A stretch of 46,766 nucleotides of DNA, taken from an uncultured Acidobacteriia bacterium (GTDB taxonomy: Bacteria; Acidobacteriota; Terriglobia; Bryobacterales; Bryobacteraceae). The position numbers were made by a program, and so were the translations under genes. The notes beneath the pieces were generated by a model that had not been told where the DNA came from, ran no database searches, and was given only the letters and a program-made list of their open reading frames with translations. The stretch lies in contig CAIQWJ010000103.1 of the NCBI GenBank assembly GCA_903875575.1, positions 1-46,766 on the forward strand, written 5' to 3'. Below, piece by piece: positions 7,624 to 16,832 of this stretch (position 1 is the first letter of the stretch; the number at the start of each line of letters is the position of its first letter).

Positions 7624-8541
7624 CTACTCGCGAACGCAGTGGCCGTGATCGTCACACGGGAATCCGGACGGCAAAGCAGCCTCGAGATTGATTTGCTCTC
7701 CCGTGATGGGGTGGTGGAATCTCAGATACTGTGCGTGCAGAAAATAGCCGCCCTCGCCAGGTAGTCCGGGGAGTTCTTCCAGAGGCTGGCCGTTAACGCC
7801 GTACAGAGGATCGCCAACCAACGGATGGCCGATGGATGCCAGATGGATTCTGATTTGATGCGGGCGGCCCGAACTCAGGCTGACTTCAAAAGTTGTGGTT
7901 CCGGTTGCGCGTGAAATCACCCTTGCCACTGACTTTGACGGCTTGCCGTCCGGGTTTGCGGCCCACACGGATCCAATCAGCGGGTGCGGCACGAGGCCGA
8001 TGGGCGTGAGGATTTCGTAGGAATCGTGTTGCGCAACGTTCTGAGCCAGCGCACGGTAGATCTTTTGAATCTTAGGTGTGTTCCAGTTTGCGAACAAATG
8101 AGAGGCCGCCTGCGGTGTCTTAGCGAAGAGGACGATGCCGGTGGTGGCCCGGCCTAACCGGTGGACGGGATTTGCCGAGGGGGTTTGCTTCTGCACCAGA
8201 CGCAGGAGCGTGTTTTCCATGAAGCCGCCGCCGGGGAGCGTGGGCAGCCCGCTGGGTTTGTTGACAGCCAAAAGATGGGGGTCTTCGAACAGTACTTCGA
8301 AGTGCTGCGGGGCATCTGGTTCGTTCCATGGCGGGCGGTTCCAAACCAGGGTCTGGCCCAGAGTGACCGATTCTTCCCCGGTGGCGGTGATGCCGTTGAG
8401 GGTGACTTCGCCGTCGTTCAGTTTTTGTTGCCAGGCTTCTGCGGATGAGTGCGGGTAAAGGCTTGCCAGGTGGGAAAGCAGGGTTTGCCCATGGTACTTG
8501 CTGCTAATGATCGTGGTGTAGGCATAGCCCCGGTTGAGCAT
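7624..8541 (-). CDS. RluA-family pseudouridine synthase with atypical active-site motif
   Basis: This 305-residue protein has an S4-like RNA-binding region (about residues 20-65, AWQQKLNDGEVTLNG) followed by the RluA catalytic domain: LLAVNKPSGLPT, NPVHRLGRATTG, RPHQIRIHLASIGHPLVGDPLYG. The family converts uridines in rRNA or tRNA to pseudouridine using the Asp of HRLD. Here that position (residue 130, codon at 8152-8154) is Gly (GGC, one base from GAC). The rest of the fold looks intact. Either this is an HRLG subgroup or it is catalytically dead. A TACGCT hexamer lies eight bases before the start on the minus strand. It is convergent with the NHL gene. Confidence 0.85.
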   Translation of the reverse strand: MLNRGYAYTTIISSKYHGQTLLSHLASLYPHSSAEAWQQKLNDGEVTLNGITATGEESVTLGQTLVWNRPPWNEPDAPQHFEVLFEDPHLLAVNKPSGLPTLPGGGFMENTLLRLVQKQTPSANPVHRLGRATTGIVLFAKTPQAASHLFANWNTPKIQKIYRALAQNVAQHDSYEILTPIGLVPHPLIGSVWAANPDGKPSKSVARVISRATGTTTFEVSLSSGRPHQIRIHLASIGHPLVGDPLYGVNGQPLEELPGLPGEGGYFLHAQYLRFHHPITGEQINLEAALPSGFPCDDHGHCVRE

Positions 8542-8659
8542 GTAGTTTGAGCGTACGCTATGGCATCTGCGGCGCGCCGACGATCAGACCGCTGGCACGC
8601 CGGAGTGCGACAATACGGGAACCCACAGGGAGGGGTCCGCGACGAAATATCGAAATCGA

Positions 8660-9907
8660 GTGCTGGGACTTCTGTCCCTGCTCGCGATCATCACCATGCT
8701 GGACCGTGTCTGTATTTCAGTGGCGGGTCCGCGCATGCAGGCGGCGCTTCACATCAGTCCCGTCGCCTGGGGTTGGGTGACCGGGCTGTTCACGGTTTCT
8801 TATGCGCTGTTTGAAATCCCGAGCGGTGCCCTGGGAGATCGCATTGGACCAAGGCGCGTGCTGACGCGAATTGTGCTGTGGTGGTCGGGATTTACATCCA
8901 TCACGGGCCTCGCTGCCGGCTTCCAGTCACTGCTGCTGGTGAGATTTCTGTTTGGGATGGGCGAGGCGGGCGCTTACCCGAATGCCGGAATTGTGATCGC
9001 CCGGTGGTTTCCTCTGCATGAGCGGGGACGCGCTTTTGGCATCGTGCTGATGGCAGGCCAGTTTGGGAGTGCGCTGGCTCCCCTGCTGGTGGTGCCGATT
9101 CAGATCCGCTATGGATGGCGCGCTTCGTTCTTCGTCTTTGGAATCCTCGGAGCCGTCTGGAGCCTGGTGTGGTACCGCTGGTTCCGCGACTCGCCTGCCG
9201 AAAATCCGCGCGTCAGCCGGGAAGAACTGGAGGAAACCCGCAGTTTGATTCCCAAAGCGTCGCACGCGCTTCCCTGGGCGCTCGCGCTGCGTTCCGGAAA
9301 CCTGTGGACAGTGATGAGCCTGGCCTTCTGCTATCTCTACACTCTCTATTTCTTCCAATCCTGGCTTCCCACATACCTTGTAAAAGGACGCGGCTTCACG
9401 GAAAAGGACCTGTTGCTGACGGCCGCACCGTTCCTTGCGGGGGCATTGGGAAACCTCGGTGGCGGGCTTGCGAGTCATGCTCTGGTGAAACGGGTCGGAC
9501 TCAAGCTCGGTCGCCGAATACCCGGCGTGGTGGGTCTCTGGACATCGGCGGCGTGTATGCTGGCCACCCTGTTCACGCACTCGCCGACCACGGCGATGAT
9601 CCTTCTCTCCATCGCGTTTGCCGGTATCACATTCCAGCAGCCGACGGTATTCGCGGTATGTCTGGATATGGGCGGCGAATATTCGGGAGCGGTGGTGGGC
9701 GCGATGAACACGGCAGCTTCGGCAGGGGCGTTTGTCGGGTCGGTGGCGTTTGGGTATCTGGTGGAGCGTTCCGGTGGTTACGATGTTCCGTTTATTCCGA
9801 TGGTGGCGCTGCTGGTGGTGGGCGGCCTGCTTTGGCTGCGGGTGGACCCTGAGCGAAAACTGATCCCGAATCGAGCGGAAACGAACGAACATGTCATAGC
9901 AGTTTGA
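8660..9907 (+). CDS. MFS transporter, anion:cation symporter-like
   Basis: This transporter of about 415 residues has around twelve membrane helices. LDRVCISVAGP, GDRIGPRRVL, GEAGAYPNAGIVIARWFP and ERGRAFGI are typical of the ACS group (hexuronate, glucarate and related organic anions). GTG 8660 is the first ordinary start codon in the frame but has no ribosome-binding site. A strong AGGGAGGGG lies at 8627-8635, about seven bases before an in-frame ACG at 8642 that would give M-KYRNRVLGLL, close to the usual N-terminus of the group. No ATG, GTG or TTG occurs in frame between the upstream stop (8543) and 8660. A sugar-acid substrate would fit the pectin-active enzymes elsewhere in the window but is only inferred. 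Confidence 0.88.
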   Translation: MLGLLSLLAIITMLDRVCISVAGPRMQAALHISPVAWGWVTGLFTVSYALFEIPSGALGDRIGPRRVLTRIVLWWSGFTSITGLAAGFQSLLLVRFLFGMGEAGAYPNAGIVIARWFPLHERGRAFGIVLMAGQFGSALAPLLVVPIQIRYGWRASFFVFGILGAVWSLVWYRWFRDSPAENPRVSREELEETRSLIPKASHALPWALALRSGNLWTVMSLAFCYLYTLYFFQSWLPTYLVKGRGFTEKDLLLTAAPFLAGALGNLGGGLASHALVKRVGLKLGRRIPGVVGLWTSAACMLATLFTHSPTTAMILLSIAFAGITFQQPTVFAVCLDMGGEYSGAVVGAMNTAASAGAFVGSVAFGYLVERSGGYDVPFIPMVALLVVGGLLWLRVDPERKLIPNRAETNEHVIAV

Positions 9908-9946
9908 ACACGTCGGGTTTCCTGTCCCCTTGCAGGCAGGGAAGTG

Positions 9947-10357
9947 TCAGAAGAATGGGTTGACAATGGCAAGACCATCTACCAATTGCCCATGGCTCAA
10001 GTCCTCGGTATAGAGCTTGTCGCAGCCGAGTGACAACGCTGCGGCAATAATTGCGCTATCCCAAAACGAAAATCTATAGGTCTGGCAGATTCGCAAAGCG
10101 GTTTGGAGCACGGCAAACGTCATCTCCTGAACGCGAAATCGTGACCAGGCCTCGATCAGCCCGGCAGCGTGTTCGTGTGAAATGACGTCCCGACGGCTGG
10201 CCCGGGTCGCCTGCACATAGAATTCCTGTAAGACCTGAATTGACAGGGCACCCGTATCATCCGTTAACAAATCGATTGCCCTGTCACGCTTGAATGACTC
10301 CGTTGGATCACAGCTGATGGAGTAAAGCAGAATATTCGTGTCAAGAAAATGTGGCAT
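9947..10357 (-). CDS. vapC: VapC-type PIN-domain ribonuclease toxin
   Basis: This 136-residue PIN-domain protein has the acidic metal-binding residues in place: D6 (FLDTN), E45 (LQEFY), D100 (FWDSAI) and D119 (TEDL). VapC toxins cut specific RNAs, commonly initiator tRNA or rRNA loops. Its start codon shares one base with the stop of the antitoxin gene (TAATG), so the two are translationally coupled in antitoxin-toxin order. It is convergent with the MFS gene. It looks intact. Confidence 0.93.
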   Translation of the reverse strand: MPHFLDTNILLYSISCDPTESFKRDRAIDLLTDDTGALSIQVLQEFYVQATRASRRDVISHEHAAGLIEAWSRFRVQEMTFAVLQTALRICQTYRFSFWDSAIIAAALSLGCDKLYTEDLSHGQLVDGLAIVNPFF

Positions 10358-10593
10358 TACTTAGCCCGGCTGTGCAAATCTTCGCGTGTCAGCCTGTCGG
10401 CAGCGCTAAACGCTGTAATCTGGCTCCGGATCTCGCGTTCCTGGCGTTTTCGCCGTTCGATTTCGGTTTCGCGCGAGGACAGTTGTTCCAGGTAGGCCTT
10501 AACAAGTGCGGAAACGGATGTATCGCACTCAGCGGCAGCGATCCGGGCGCGCTTGTAAGTTTCATCATCAACAGCGACTGTGATATTGCGCAT
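10357..10593 (-). CDS. vapB: VapB-type ribbon-helix-helix antitoxin
   Basis: This is a 78-residue protein. The N-terminal MRNITVAVDDETYKRARIAA is the beta-strand and first helix of a ribbon-helix-helix DNA-binding domain, followed by SVSALVKAYLEQL. The charged C-terminal half (EIERRKRQEREIRSQI) would wrap the toxin. On the minus strand TACTGT ends six bases before the ATG with no Shine-Dalgarno, suggesting a leaderless message. A TGTGA-x3-TGTGA direct repeat overlaps that hexamer and is a candidate operator for autoregulation. Confidence 0.9.
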   Translation of the reverse strand: MRNITVAVDDETYKRARIAAAECDTSVSALVKAYLEQLSSRETEIERRKRQEREIRSQITAFSAADRLTREDLHSRAK

Positions 10594-10597
10594 ACGT

Positions 10598-10610
10598 TCA
10601 CAGTATCACA
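10598..10610 (-). promoter_or_regulatory. Candidate vapBC -10 and operator repeat
   Basis: Read on the minus strand, TGTGATACTGTGA contains two TGTGA copies three bases apart and includes the TACTGT hexamer that ends six bases before the vapB ATG. A matching -35 element is not evident. Confidence 0.4.
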
Positions 10611-10647
10611 TTTTCTATCTCGACAGCCCCCAACCGACGTCGACGAC

Positions 10648-10677
10648 TTGGCGGGATACGCCCACATAGAGTAAGTT
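10648..10677 (+). promoter_or_regulatory. Candidate promoter of the secreted esterase gene
   Basis: TTGGCG (10648-10653), an 18-base spacer and TAAGTT (10672-10677) lie eight bases upstream of ATG 10686. No Shine-Dalgarno fits, so the leader would be one or two bases or absent. Confidence 0.45.
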
Positions 10678-10685
10678 AATACCTG

Positions 10686-11522
10686 ATGCGAATTTTCACA
10701 AGACTACTGCCTGGCGCATTCCTCGTCTGCCAACTCTGTGCACAAGAGACGATCCTCCTCCACCCGGAGATCAAGCCAGATCCGGCAGCCCCGGCGGAAC
10801 AGGTGCAGGAGCGCGGCAGGAACGGCGTCATCGATCGCTCGATTACCAACGTCAATCAGCCATCGGTGACCGTCTACCTGCCTAACGGTGTGAAACCCAA
10901 CGGAACCGCGATCGTCATTTGCCCCGGTGGCGGCTACGGGCACCTGGCGATCGACAAAGAAGGCCACGACGTCGCGCGCTGGCTGAACACGATTGGCATC
11001 GCCGGAATTGTGCTGAAGTACCGGTTACCCGGCGCTCCGGCAATGATGCTCGGCGGCAACCTGCAGGCGGAAGCGCAAGCGGCCAAAATCGCGATAGAAG
11101 ATGCGGAAGCGGCTATTGAAATGGTGCGCAAAAACGCCAGCCGCTGGAATCTTAAACCGACCGCGGTCGGCCTGATGGGCTTCTCGGCGGGCGGACATCT
11201 GGCGGCCATGATGGGCATGGTGGCGCCCAAAGAGAGTCGACCGGACTTCCTGGTGCTGGGGTATCCGGCGATTCCTCCCGTGCTGGGCGTGACGGCCGAA
11301 ACGCCACGCACGTTTCTGGTGGCGGCCGATGACGATCCAACAGTGAACCCCGCGGAACATGCCGGCCGTTTCTTTTCCGCTCTGCGTGCTGCCAGGGTGC
11401 CGGCGGAACTGCACGTCTACTCAACCGGCGGACACGGCTTCGGGATTATAAAGAGCGGAAAAACGTCCGAGGCCTGGCCGACCGCGCTGGTGGCATGGCT
11501 TCGGGAGGCAGGGCTCGATTAG
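10686..11522 (+). CDS. Secreted alpha/beta hydrolase, acetylxylan-esterase-like
   Basis: This 278-residue protein has a signal peptide (LLPGAFLVCQLCAQ). An oxyanion-hole motif CPGGGYGHLA lies near residue 80, the nucleophile elbow GFSAGG near 164-169 (Ser 167), and acid and His candidates at AADDDPTVNPAEHA and GGHGFGI. This layout is that of the BD-FAE/acetylxylan esterase group, which removes acetyl or related groups from plant cell-wall polysaccharide. The cellular site would be periplasm or exterior. It stands alone, divergent from vapBC and convergent with the 446-residue gene. Confidence 0.85.
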   Translation: MRIFTRLLPGAFLVCQLCAQETILLHPEIKPDPAAPAEQVQERGRNGVIDRSITNVNQPSVTVYLPNGVKPNGTAIVICPGGGYGHLAIDKEGHDVARWLNTIGIAGIVLKYRLPGAPAMMLGGNLQAEAQAAKIAIEDAEAAIEMVRKNASRWNLKPTAVGLMGFSAGGHLAAMMGMVAPKESRPDFLVLGYPAIPPVLGVTAETPRTFLVAADDDPTVNPAEHAGRFFSALRAARVPAELHVYSTGGHGFGIIKSGKTSEAWPTALVAWLREAGLD

Positions 11523-11535
11523 CGATCACCGCGTT

Positions 11536-12876
11536 TCAGGCGCTCTCAGTTTCGGACGCAGCATCGGACCCGGATACCGATGCCGGAAGCTTCATGGGCA
11601 GAATGCCACACTGCTGGTCGCCATCCAGTTCCAGAACTTCGCGGAAGGTGGCCTCGATGGTACGAACGGCGTTGCTCATTTCGTGCAGCCAACTGCCCCA
11701 GAACTGCTCAATCGACGGCACATCTTTCGTCTGTTTGATCTCATGGAGGATGTCCTTGCGAAACGCGGAGAGGCCGAAGCCCCGCAGCATGGCGGCTCCA
11801 ATGTCCGTCAGATTGATCCGGTCGTTCACATCGATGCAGCAAAGATCTTTGCGGAAGACGTATTCCCCGCCCTTCTTGCTGGTGGCTGAGACCACTTCCT
11901 GAAAAGTGATCGCCCCCGAGAGAAGATTGGCGTCATTCGTCATGCTCAGCAATGTGGTGGCGATGGTCGGCATTTTGACGGTGATCGGCGGGCTTTCCTT
12001 GTGCAGACGAATCTGAGCGCCGCAGGAGATGCCGATCCAGAGGCCACTCGAGAGCTGCGTCATGGAGAAGTAATTGGCAACGATGGCCTCCAGTTGCCGG
12101 TCTTCCAGTTTTTCAATCTCGGCGGACCGGAACCGCGCGGCCTCGCTGGCGCGCTTCTGGAACTCGGCCTCATACTGCGTCTTCTCGTACAGGCGATTGA
12201 GGATGTCGGCGGGCCAGTTGGGCCGGTCGGGATACGTCCAGGCGACAGGTACGATCTCGACGCCCAGTTGCCGCAGCCGAACGGTGATCATGTAAATCAA
12301 CTGCTTGTTGCCGTTCTCGATGTAGAGAAGCCCATCGTTAAAGTCCAGCAGCACCGGAACCTGCTTGCGGACCGCCGCGGTGACACCCTGCGTATCCTCA
12401 TCGATGGTCTTCCGGTCAACGGCCTGCAGAAACTTGTAAGGGCGATCCATGACGCGATAAGAGCGATGCTCTTTCACGGATGCCACGTCGCTGACGTCCT
12501 TCCATTCATTCGAGACTGCCCAGAGCCCATACCAGGGCATCCCGGAGTGGAGCCGGTACTGAGCCTCAGTGACCCCGTAGCCCGCGCAGTCCACAATCTC
12601 CGGAGAAAGTTCGACACTGACGCGTTCTTCCGGTTCCAGAATTGCGAACTTAGCCAGTTCCTCCTCCTGCTCGGCACCCACGGGGTGCTCTTCATCGAGG
12701 CGGGGACCGGAAAAAGGATTGATCCCGATGGAATCGGCATGGGCATACCGCGTGATGGCGGCTGCCGCCATTTGCGAGGAAGCGGCCATCATGGCTCTGT
12801 CTTCCAGGCTTGTTCTGAAGGTTTCGAGCGACTCTTTACCGAGCCCGAAGATGGCCCAGGTACCACGTCCAAACAT
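11536..12876 (-). CDS. Unrecognised 446-residue soluble protein
   Basis: I do not recognise this family. The start at ATG 12876 is supported by AGGAA in GCAGGAATGACGC. There is no signal peptide or membrane helix, so it should be cytoplasmic. Visible features are an acidic N-terminal third (EEHPVGAEQEEELAKF), a central alpha/beta-like stretch (VPVLLDFNDGLLYIENGNKQ, VEIVPVAWTYPDRPNWP), a charged helical segment with coiled-coil character (about residues 238-270, YEAEFQKRASEAARF) and three Cys in the C-terminal half. No nuclease, kinase or helicase motif was seen. It is isolated between an esterase and the receptor gene. Good codon structure and start signals suggest a real gene. Confidence 0.75.
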   Translation of the reverse strand: MFGRGTWAIFGLGKESLETFRTSLEDRAMMAASSQMAAAAITRYAHADSIGINPFSGPRLDEEHPVGAEQEEELAKFAILEPEERVSVELSPEIVDCAGYGVTEAQYRLHSGMPWYGLWAVSNEWKDVSDVASVKEHRSYRVMDRPYKFLQAVDRKTIDEDTQGVTAAVRKQVPVLLDFNDGLLYIENGNKQLIYMITVRLRQLGVEIVPVAWTYPDRPNWPADILNRLYEKTQYEAEFQKRASEAARFRSAEIEKLEDRQLEAIVANYFSMTQLSSGLWIGISCGAQIRLHKESPPITVKMPTIATTLLSMTNDANLLSGAITFQEVVSATSKKGGEYVFRKDLCCIDVNDRINLTDIGAAMLRGFGLSAFRKDILHEIKQTKDVPSIEQFWGSWLHEMSNAVRTIEATFREVLELDGDQQCGILPMKLPASVSGSDAASETESA

Positions 12877-13240
12877 GCGTCATTCCTGCTTTTTTATGGC
12901 GTTGTGAGGCGGTCAGAACCGAAAGCCGACAGAGCGAGGGAACGCGTCGGCAGGTAAACGGGAAAGGTCCGTTCCGCGAACATTCGGGCTTACGCCCCCC
13001 ACTGCTTTGGCGGTTGGTGACTGACCTCTCCACCTTTTTGTACCACGGCGATGTGCGCGTTGACGTCAGGAACGGGCGTCCGGCGAGCGAGCACGGATTG
13101 AGGCGGCGCGGAACCAGCGCCTGTTTTCGGAAGCCCATCCTTGAGCTTTGCTAAACAATGCTTTCCTATCTTTGAGCTATCTATTGACATTATGATTCGA
13201 TAAAGTTGACGAAGAATCCGTTTCGCTCAGGGAGTTCTTC
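12877..13240. other. Divergent intergenic region before the TonB-dependent receptor
   Basis: This 364-base region separates two divergent genes. It holds the ribosome-binding sites of both. A weak inverted repeat GCCGAC (12925-12930)/GTCGGC (12946-12951) and an AT-richer stretch before the receptor (13184-13206) with TTGACA (13184-13189) and TATGAT (13191-13196) are present, but the spacing does not make a normal promoter. No convincing gene or RNA was seen. Confidence 0.5.
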
Positions 13241-16200
13241 ATGAACCTGTCTTTACGAACCACATCACTCATTTTCGGCCTCTGCCTGGCCGCCACCCTC
13301 GCTTCCGCGCAGGAATTTCGCGGAACCATCTCCGGCACCGTCACGGACCCGGCAGGTGCCGTAGTCCCCGGCGCTAAAGTCAGCGCCGTGGAAGTTTCCA
13401 CCGGCACGAAGCTACAGACCGTTTCGGAATCGAGCGGCGATTACACGCTGCCGTTTCTGGCACCGGGAGACTATGACGTAGCCGTCCAGGTGAGCGGGTT
13501 CAAGGAATCCATCCGCAAGGGAATTCATGTGAACGCGGGCGCGCATTCGGTGGTCAACATTGCGCTCGAGGTAGGCACCGCGACTCAATCCGTGGAAGTG
13601 ACCGGGGACGCACCACTGGTGAACAGCGAGAACGCGTCGGTGGGCCAGACCATCACCACAAAGGAGGTGGAGGATCTGCCTCTCAATGGCAGAACGCCAC
13701 TGGTGCTGGCATCGCTTTCCATCGGCGTGCTGGCGACGGGACAACCGTCTCTGATTCACCCGTTCGATAGCGGCGCTGCTGCCGGCTGGAGCGTTGCAGG
13801 TGCAGCCGCGCAGACCAACGAGATCCAGATCAATGGCTCGCCCGACGCGACATGGGACGGGCGCCTCGCATACAGCCCGCCGGCCGACGCCGTTCGCGAA
13901 GTCAGCGTCAAGACCTTTGACACGGACGCATCGTCCGGGCACACCGCGGGGGGCACCATCAACCAGGTGATGAAGAGCGGCACGAACTCGCTGCACGGCT
14001 CCGCGTGGGAATTTAACCAGCCCAACACGTTGATCGCGAACAACTACTTCAACAACAAGAACGGTCTGCTGCCACCGGTGACGCACTATAACCAGTACGG
14101 CATTACAGCGGGCGGCCCTGTCTTCATTCCCAAAGCCCTCAACGGACGTAACAAATTGTTCTGGTTTTTCGCCTGGGAGAGCCTGAAGGACAGCCAGCCA
14201 AACACCACGCTTCTCAGCGTGGCGACGCAAAAACAACGGAACGGCGACTTTTCCGATCTTCTGGCCGTTGGCAGCCAATACCAGCTCTATAATCCCTACA
14301 GCGCCACACAATCCGGAACGCTGATCACCCGGCAACCGTTCTCGGGCAACATTATTTCCCCCAGCCTGTTGAGCCCGATCGCGGCCAACTACCTCAAGCT
14401 GATGCCGCTGCCCAACCTGCCCGGCTCGCCAAACGGCCTCAACAATTTCGCCAGCACCGCGCCCACGCCGGACGATTTCAGCAACGAACTGGGCCGCATG
14501 GATTACAACGTCTCTGCGAGGGATCGAGCCTTCTTCGACATCCGCCGGACGGATTACATCCAGACCAAGAACAACTACTTCAACAATCTGTCGACAGGGT
14601 CCACCCTCACCCGCGCCAACTGGGGCGGCAGTTTCGACAATGTCTTCACACTGAACGCCACCAACGTGCTGGATCTGCGCGTCAACTTCACCCGCATGGA
14701 TGAAGCCCATCCGTCACCCGCCGAAGGGCTGGACCCGACCACTCTGGGCTTTCCTTCCTATCTGAAGACCACGTCGCAGTATCTGCAGATGCCGAACATT
14801 TCATTCGCGAGCGCTACTGGATTCACCACCATGGGCTTCACGGGAGCAAACAAACTACCGTCACAATCCGTGCAACTGTTTGGCAGCTGGGTCAAACTCA
14901 AAGGGAATCACTCCTTAAAGTTCGGCGGCGAAATCCGGCAGTACGTTCTCAACACGATCAGCTACGCCAACTCGGCGGGGTCGTTTTCTTTCAGCGCCAA
15001 CAGCTGGGTGAAGGCCACCAGCAGCGCTTCGTCTACCGTAGTGCAGGGGCAGGATCTGGCGGAACTGATGCTCGGCCTGCCAACCAGCGGATCGTACGAC
15101 CTGAATACCTCCGCCGCCTACTTTGAGCATTACGGCGCGGCGTATTTTCAGGATGACTGGCACATCAGGAGAAACCTGACGATTAATCTGGGCGCGCGCT
15201 TCGACTATGACGCGCCCTATCACGAAAAGTACGGCCGCACCGTCAACGGCTTCGACGGTGCATCCACCAACCCGCTGTCGGCCGCGGCGACGGCCGCCTA
15301 CACCGCTAAGCCGATCGCGCAGCTCCCGGCAGCGAATTTCAAAGTTCTGGGCGGGCTGACCTTCCCAACCGATGGCTCGCTCTACCGGCAGACATCGCAT
15401 AAGGTCAGTCCGCGAATCGGCCTTGCCTGGACGCCGGATGCACTGCACGGCAAGACCGTGGTGCGGTCAGGCTTCGCGGTGTTCGTCCAGCCGGTTACGA
15501 TATCGCAGCTGGGCATTGGAGGAGCCTACTCCACCAACCCGATCCTTCAGCAGTACGGCTTCAGCCAGACGACGCAGTACATTGCCTCCAACAACAGCTT
15601 CCTGACGCCGGCGACGACTCTCAGCGACCCTTTCCCCACGGGGATTAAGCAGCCGGTGGGCTCTTCGCTTGGATTGGGGACTTATGCGGGCCAAACCATC
15701 CAATTCATGGATCCGAACATCCGCGATCCCTATTCCGTCCGCTGGAATTTCGGCATTCAACATTCCTTCACTGCCAATACCGTGCTGGAAGTCGTATACA
15801 CGGGCAGCCACAGCGTGGCATTGCCAATCTTTGTCACGCAGCTCAACGGCATTCCCGCCAGCTATCTGAGCACGCTCGGAACCCGCGATCAACCGCTGAT
15901 CACCGCGCTCAGCGCCACGAATGCCAATCCGTTTGCGGGTCTCGCGACCTCGCAAAACGGCTCCACTGCTACCGTGGCCCAGTTGCTGGCGAAGTTCCCG
16001 CAGTTCCCTGTGGGAACGGGCAGCGGCGGAACCGGCATCATCGAGCTGAACCACACAGCCGGCAGTTCTTTCTACCAGAGCCTGAACGTCCGCTTCCAGA
16101 AACGTTTCTCCGATGGCTTGACTGTGGTGGCAAACTACATCCACTCGCGGACGATTGACCGAACCACATGGCTGAACGATACCGACGCGGCACCCGAGAA

Positions 16201-16765
16201 GCGCCTCTCGCCAAACGATCACCCGAACCGCATTGTGCTGGCAACAGTGTACGAACTTCCGTTCGGTCGGGGTAAGAAGTTCGGGCTGGGCGGGTCGCGC
16301 GCGGCCAACCTGGTATTCGGGAACTGGGGCCTCAACAGCATCTACACCTTTCAGGTGGGTGCGCCAATTACCTGGGTCAACGGCAGTACCAGCACGCCGG
16401 GAGACTACGTCTATTTTGGCGCTCCTATTGTGCTCGATAATCGCAGGAACAACGGCCCTGCGTTCAACACAACAGCCTTCGACACACTTGCCGCAGATCA
16501 GTTCCAATACCACATCCGGACCCTCTCCACCACGTTCCCGAACCTCCGCATGGATGGCATCAACGAATGGAGCCCGTCCATTTCGAAGCGAATCGCATTC
16601 TCGGAGTCGGCGAATTTCCAGATCAGGCTGGAAGCGTATAATATCCTGAACCACCCGACGTTCGGACCGCCGAATACGACGGCAACGTCTGCGGCTTTTG
16701 GCACGATTACGACACAGGCAAACCGCCCCCGCACGCTGCAACTCGGCGCACGTCTGGTTTTCTGA
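13241..16765 (+). CDS. Oar-like TonB-dependent receptor with carboxypeptidase-regulatory domain
   Basis: This 1174-residue outer-membrane protein has AGGGAG before ATG 13241. A signal peptide ends at ATLASAQ. A carboxypeptidase-regulatory-like beta-sandwich covers roughly residues 27-115 (GTISGTVTDPAGAVVPGAKVSAV, FLAPGDYDVAV). A plug domain follows (about 120-240, with VEVTGDAPLVNSENASVGQ, DLPLNGRTPLVLA, GGTINQVMKSGTNSLHG), then a long beta-barrel ending in LQLGARLVF with a terminal aromatic, as barrels inserted by BAM do. Such receptors are numerous in Acidobacteria and probably import oligosaccharides or other large substrates using TonB energy. The substrate is unknown. No SusD-like partner is adjacent. 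Confidence 0.93.
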   Translation: MNLSLRTTSLIFGLCLAATLASAQEFRGTISGTVTDPAGAVVPGAKVSAVEVSTGTKLQTVSESSGDYTLPFLAPGDYDVAVQVSGFKESIRKGIHVNAGAHSVVNIALEVGTATQSVEVTGDAPLVNSENASVGQTITTKEVEDLPLNGRTPLVLASLSIGVLATGQPSLIHPFDSGAAAGWSVAGAAAQTNEIQINGSPDATWDGRLAYSPPADAVREVSVKTFDTDASSGHTAGGTINQVMKSGTNSLHGSAWEFNQPNTLIANNYFNNKNGLLPPVTHYNQYGITAGGPVFIPKALNGRNKLFWFFAWESLKDSQPNTTLLSVATQKQRNGDFSDLLAVGSQYQLYNPYSATQSGTLITRQPFSGNIISPSLLSPIAANYLKLMPLPNLPGSPNGLNNFASTAPTPDDFSNELGRMDYNVSARDRAFFDIRRTDYIQTKNNYFNNLSTGSTLTRANWGGSFDNVFTLNATNVLDLRVNFTRMDEAHPSPAEGLDPTTLGFPSYLKTTSQYLQMPNISFASATGFTTMGFTGANKLPSQSVQLFGSWVKLKGNHSLKFGGEIRQYVLNTISYANSAGSFSFSANSWVKATSSASSTVVQGQDLAELMLGLPTSGSYDLNTSAAYFEHYGAAYFQDDWHIRRNLTINLGARFDYDAPYHEKYGRTVNGFDGASTNPLSAAATAAYTAKPIAQLPAANFKVLGGLTFPTDGSLYRQTSHKVSPRIGLAWTPDALHGKTVVRSGFAVFVQPVTISQLGIGGAYSTNPILQQYGFSQTTQYIASNNSFLTPATTLSDPFPTGIKQPVGSSLGLGTYAGQTIQFMDPNIRDPYSVRWNFGIQHSFTANTVLEVVYTGSHSVALPIFVTQLNGIPASYLSTLGTRDQPLITALSATNANPFAGLATSQNGSTATVAQLLAKFPQFPVGTGSGGTGIIELNHTAGSSFYQSLNVRFQKRFSDGLTVVANYIHSRTIDRTTWLNDTDAAPEKRLSPNDHPNRIVLATVYELPFGRGKKFGLGGSRAANLVFGNWGLNSIYTFQVGAPITWVNGSTSTPGDYVYFGAPIVLDNRRNNGPAFNTTAFDTLAADQFQYHIRTLSTTFPNLRMDGINEWSPSISKRIAFSESANFQIRLEAYNILNHPTFGPPNTTATSAAFGTITTQANRPRTLQLGARLVF

Positions 16766-16832
16766 GCGGATTTGGCAATCGACGAGCGCGGGGCTGCGGC
16801 GTGTACCATCGGCTCATGGGGGTGGTACGGCC

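Noticed and set aside
9908-9946. Possible terminator between the MFS gene and vapC
   Set aside because: The stem has mismatches and no T-run on either strand.
12836-13138. Minus-strand 100-codon frame in the intergenic region
   Set aside because: It overlaps the start of the 446-residue gene, has no ribosome-binding site and no family.
13184-13196. TTGACA next to TATGAT before the receptor gene as a promoter
   Set aside because: Only one base separates the hexamers, and no other -10 fits at 16-18 bases.
13412-16741. Two long minus-strand frames within the TonB-dependent receptor
   Set aside because: The receptor has clear domains and signals; the opposite frames have neither family nor start sites.
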